37,622 bases of DNA from a virus, in IMG/VR virus record IMGVR_UViG_3300034355_000249, positions 1 to 37,622 of that record. One strand, 5' to 3'. The first letter of the stretch is position 1. The number at the start of each line of letters is the position of its first letter. The notes under the pieces are model-generated. The model was not told the origin of the DNA and did no database searches. It saw only the letters and a program-made list of their open reading frames with translations. Below are positions 35,879-37,622 of the stretch, in pieces. The position numbers were made by a program, and so were the translations under genes.

Positions 35879-35920
35879 ATAGCATCAACTCGCGCAAAGG
35901 CGCTCGTAGATGCTATTTTC
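35879..35920 (+). terminator. Possible rightward terminator
   Basis: ATAGCATC (35879-35886) pairs with GATGCTAT (35909-35916), with an inner GCGC AAAG GCGC helix, and is followed by TTTTCTCTT on the plus strand. It would end a rightward RNA from the gene-free region, for which no clear promoter was found. Confidence 0.4.
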
Positions 35921-35930
35921 TCTTGCACAT

Positions 35931-35970
35931 AAAAAAGCGGGGTCGGATGCTTGAGGCATCCTTCCCCGCT
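35931..35970 (-). terminator. Rho-independent terminator after the primase-helicase gene
   Basis: On the minus strand AGCGGGG...CCCCGCT (35970-35964 with 35942-35936), an inner GGATGC/GCATCC helix, then TTTTTT (35936-35931). It is 15 bases past the stop of the primase-helicase gene and separates it from the RusA cluster. Confidence 0.88.
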
Positions 35971-35984
35971 CACATTAAGACTAT

Positions 35985-37571
35985 TTACTGCGTTACAACA
36001 CAAGTCGAAACAGGCCGTCCAAATTTACTATATCCCATCGTAATAGTCTCTAAGTTAAAGCGTAGAGAATTGTGCTTAGATGACAAGCTCCTTTGCTTGC
36101 TCACTGTTAACAGCCGCTCCCCATCTTCCTCTGTGATATGAAACGAGCTATCAATGTGAGCCTGTAAAGAGCTATGTCCTCTAGCTGCTGTTCCGCTTTT
36201 CTGAGTGTGGTGGACAAGCATGACAGTTGCTTCTGTCGCATTCATTAAACGATCAACACGGTTGAGTAGGGGTTGCATAGCAGTTAGTGAATTTTCATCC
36301 CCTCCATTGAGCATACGCGCTAATGTGTCAGCGACAATAAAGGTAGCCCTCATCTGACGCTGTTCCTCCGCCTGCTTGATAACCTCAATTATCTTTGCTG
36401 CATCTGATTCATCCGTATACAGGTCAATAGGGCGCTGGATAATCAGCAGATTATCCAGCGAGCAACCATAGTATTTCTGATACGCTTGTAATCGCATTCT
36501 GATAGACGATGGCGATTCTGTAGCTAGATACACGGCCATCCCGTGCTGAGTCCTTAACCCTAGAAAGTCTGTGCCATTGCTGATAGCTGCCGCCATCGCA
36601 ACAGCGAGAAATGATTTTCCAGTGTTGCTCTCCCCGTACATCATAGCGGTTGTTCTTGATGACAGCAGTTCCTCTACTAACTCATCTTCTGGCTCAAACT
36701 CTGCTGGCAGCTCATTAGCAAACACTGCTCCCATCGAGTCCAGAAGACTTTCATCCTCCTTAACATCTGGTCCAGCGAATGGATCAAATACTTGGTACTT
36801 TTGTCCAGCAGTCCTCACCAATGCAGGTATTTGCTTATACCTGTCATAGTAACGCTGATCCCTTGGAGCTGCGCTCGCCTCCATCAGGCCGCGCAAATGG
36901 TTAACTATGGACCCATGATTACCGCCAGAAGCAACAAGGCTGGCTGCTAGATCACGCAAGGAGTCATGCAGTACTTCGCCCGTTATAACTCTCTTAATCA
37001 GTTCAGCATGGCGCTCAGTCGGTTTGCGGTCAATCACTTCACCTGTGGCCGTATCAACGTGCTTGTCAGACCTGATGTGGTAGGCCAGCGCCTCGAAATG
37101 ATTAAGCTCCCTGAGAGGTTCATTGCGAAGCGTTTGGTCCGTGACAGTTAGGTAGCGCTGGCTAGAGTAAAGCTCCACCGCCATGCCTTGAAAAACACCC
37201 TTACAGCCCTGTAATAACGGAGTGGCATAGCCGAACGCCCTCAGCCCATGCCCACTGGGGGATAGACTGATATAGGCCGCACCTAGCTGATCCAGAAGCT
37301 CTACAGCGGCTGGCTCAACCACGCCGTCAGTCACTACATGATCTATGTCAACACCGACCAACCCATCTCCATTCAGCACAAAGCCTATCCCTAGCGCCTG
37401 ATCACACTCTTCATAAGCGGTGGTTGCTTGGTCAAAGCTGGCCCAAGTGTCGGGATTGGTTGAGCTAGCACGACTGTTTACATACTTAGCGTCGTAAGGG
37501 ATCTTCCCCTCTCGCCACACTACCCATCTGTCTAAGTCCTTGAGTTCATTAGGAATGTTATCGTAGTTCAT
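35985..37571 (-). CDS. Primase-polymerase / RepA-type helicase fusion
   Basis: 528 residues. N-terminal half is an archaeo-eukaryotic-type primase: GVDIDHV (Asp75, Asp77), SPSGHGLR (residues 104-111, His108) and VELYSSQRYLTVT (132-144), the three catalytic motifs. Residues 300-480 form a RepA/AAA_25 RecA-fold helicase: Walker A GESNTGKS (313-320), Walker B FIVAD (411-415), VMLVHHTQKSG and RGHSSLQAHIDS sensor motifs. It should prime and unwind DNA from the phage origin; no DNA polymerase gene is in the window, so the host enzyme may extend, or one lies outside. AGAGGA is 6 bases upstream of ATG 37571. Confidence 0.85.
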   Translation of the reverse strand: MNYDNIPNELKDLDRWVVWREGKIPYDAKYVNSRASSTNPDTWASFDQATTAYEECDQALGIGFVLNGDGLVGVDIDHVVTDGVVEPAAVELLDQLGAAYISLSPSGHGLRAFGYATPLLQGCKGVFQGMAVELYSSQRYLTVTDQTLRNEPLRELNHFEALAYHIRSDKHVDTATGEVIDRKPTERHAELIKRVITGEVLHDSLRDLAASLVASGGNHGSIVNHLRGLMEASAAPRDQRYYDRYKQIPALVRTAGQKYQVFDPFAGPDVKEDESLLDSMGAVFANELPAEFEPEDELVEELLSSRTTAMMYGESNTGKSFLAVAMAAAISNGTDFLGLRTQHGMAVYLATESPSSIRMRLQAYQKYYGCSLDNLLIIQRPIDLYTDESDAAKIIEVIKQAEEQRQMRATFIVADTLARMLNGGDENSLTAMQPLLNRVDRLMNATEATVMLVHHTQKSGTAARGHSSLQAHIDSSFHITEEDGERLLTVSKQRSLSSKHNSLRFNLETITMGYSKFGRPVSTCVVTQ

Positions 37572-37607
37572 GCTCTGTCCTCTGAAGAAAAAACGGGTGC
37601 AAGTCTA

Positions 37608-37620
37608 CTACACTTTGTAG
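37608..37620. repeat. Small palindrome upstream of the primase-helicase gene
   Basis: CTACA CTT TGTAG, 37 bases upstream of the primase-helicase start codon and at the window edge. It could be an operator half of the early control region, which is cut off by the window end. A related pair CTACA...TGTAG with a longer spacer is the hairpin at 2577-2595. Confidence 0.3.
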
Positions 37621-37622
37621 CT

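Larger units (their letters stand above)
35454..35984. other. Gene-free structured region, candidate origin and/or RNA
   Basis: No convincing ORF on either strand (best: 27 codons on minus near 35690). Perfect stems: TCGGGA/TCCCGA (35510-35529), TGTAGC/GCTACA (35584-35602), an 11-bp pair (35784-35794/35802-35812), CCGCTGGC/GCCAGCGG (35831-35861), ATAGCATC/GATGCTAT (35879-35916). Two adjacent DnaA-box-like nonamers, TTATACACC (35743-35751) and CTATACACA (35753-35761), each differ by one base from TTATNCACA. The primase-helicase gene is adjacent. An origin, a noncoding RNA or both are possible. Confidence 0.55.

Noticed and set aside
35690-35930. Promoter for a rightward RNA in the gene-free region
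   Set aside because: TTGACT at about 35693 has no acceptable -10 at the right distance; other combinations were weaker.
35454-35984. CRISPR array or iteron repeats
   Set aside because: The inverted repeats are all different in sequence and there are no regularly spaced direct repeats.
1-37622. Circular joining of the window ends
   Set aside because: The end (…TTTGTAGCT) and the beginning (GTAGCAGC…) share only a few bases and joining them gives no in-frame start for the truncated first gene, so terminal redundancy or circularity is not supported.

Overview
The window is most of a dsDNA tailed-phage genome with a P22-like short-tailed (podovirus) virion plan. The host is probably Gram-negative: there is an M15 endolysin, a two-TM holin and a membrane/coiled-coil protein in the usual spanin place, and ribosome binding sites match the proteobacterial anti-Shine-Dalgarno. 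No integrase, repressor or tRNA gene was seen, so a lytic life style is more likely, although both window ends cut through or just next to genes. All calls come from reading the sequence and translations; no database search was run.

Positions 1-5396 (+ strand) are an early region. It begins with a truncated gene, then small unknown proteins and a recombination module: a Sak4-like RecA-fold ATPase, a DUF669-type ssDNA-binding protein and a Cas4/AddB-like PD-(D/E)XK nuclease with Fe-S-type cysteines. A rho-independent terminator separates the last two. After it, a sigma70-like promoter drives a 25-residue membrane peptide whose very strong ribosome binding site lies in a perfect 14-bp hairpin, followed by tightly overlapping small genes ending with an exported protein.

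Positions 5314-31260 (- strand, read right to left) are the packaging, head, tail and lysis genes: TerS, an MT-A70 adenine methyltransferase, TerL, P22-type portal, scaffold, P22-type coat and a probable decoration protein. Next come two small proteins, two side-fibre/spike genes (591 and 1557 aa), each preceded by a copy of a small 'MPEK' protein, then gp4-like and gp10-like head-completion proteins. A polyvalent-type ADP-ribosyltransferase, a jelly-roll protein where P22 has its tail needle, a cupin, three ejection proteins, a second receptor-binding protein and the lysis cassette (endolysin, holin, spanin candidate) follow. The two transcription units converge and overlap near 5314-5396.

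Positions 31241-37571 (- strand) hold replication and nucleotide-metabolism genes: a primase-polymerase/helicase fusion, RusA resolvase, MazG-like pyrophosphohydrolase, a divergent ThyX, a DUF3310 protein and many small proteins, several with zinc-type cysteines and several below 60 codons. A 530-bp gene-free stretch (35454-35984) has strong inverted repeats, two near-consensus DnaA boxes and back-to-back terminators; it is the best candidate for an origin and/or a structured RNA.

The most unusual points are the two hairpins that mask strong Shine-Dalgarno sequences (3673-3706 and 25992-26006, the second leading into a mini-ORF that runs through a terminator ahead of the coat gene), the injected-effector candidate (ADP-ribosyltransferase), the methyltransferase placed between the terminase subunits, and a duplicated fibre-partner gene with a frameshift.
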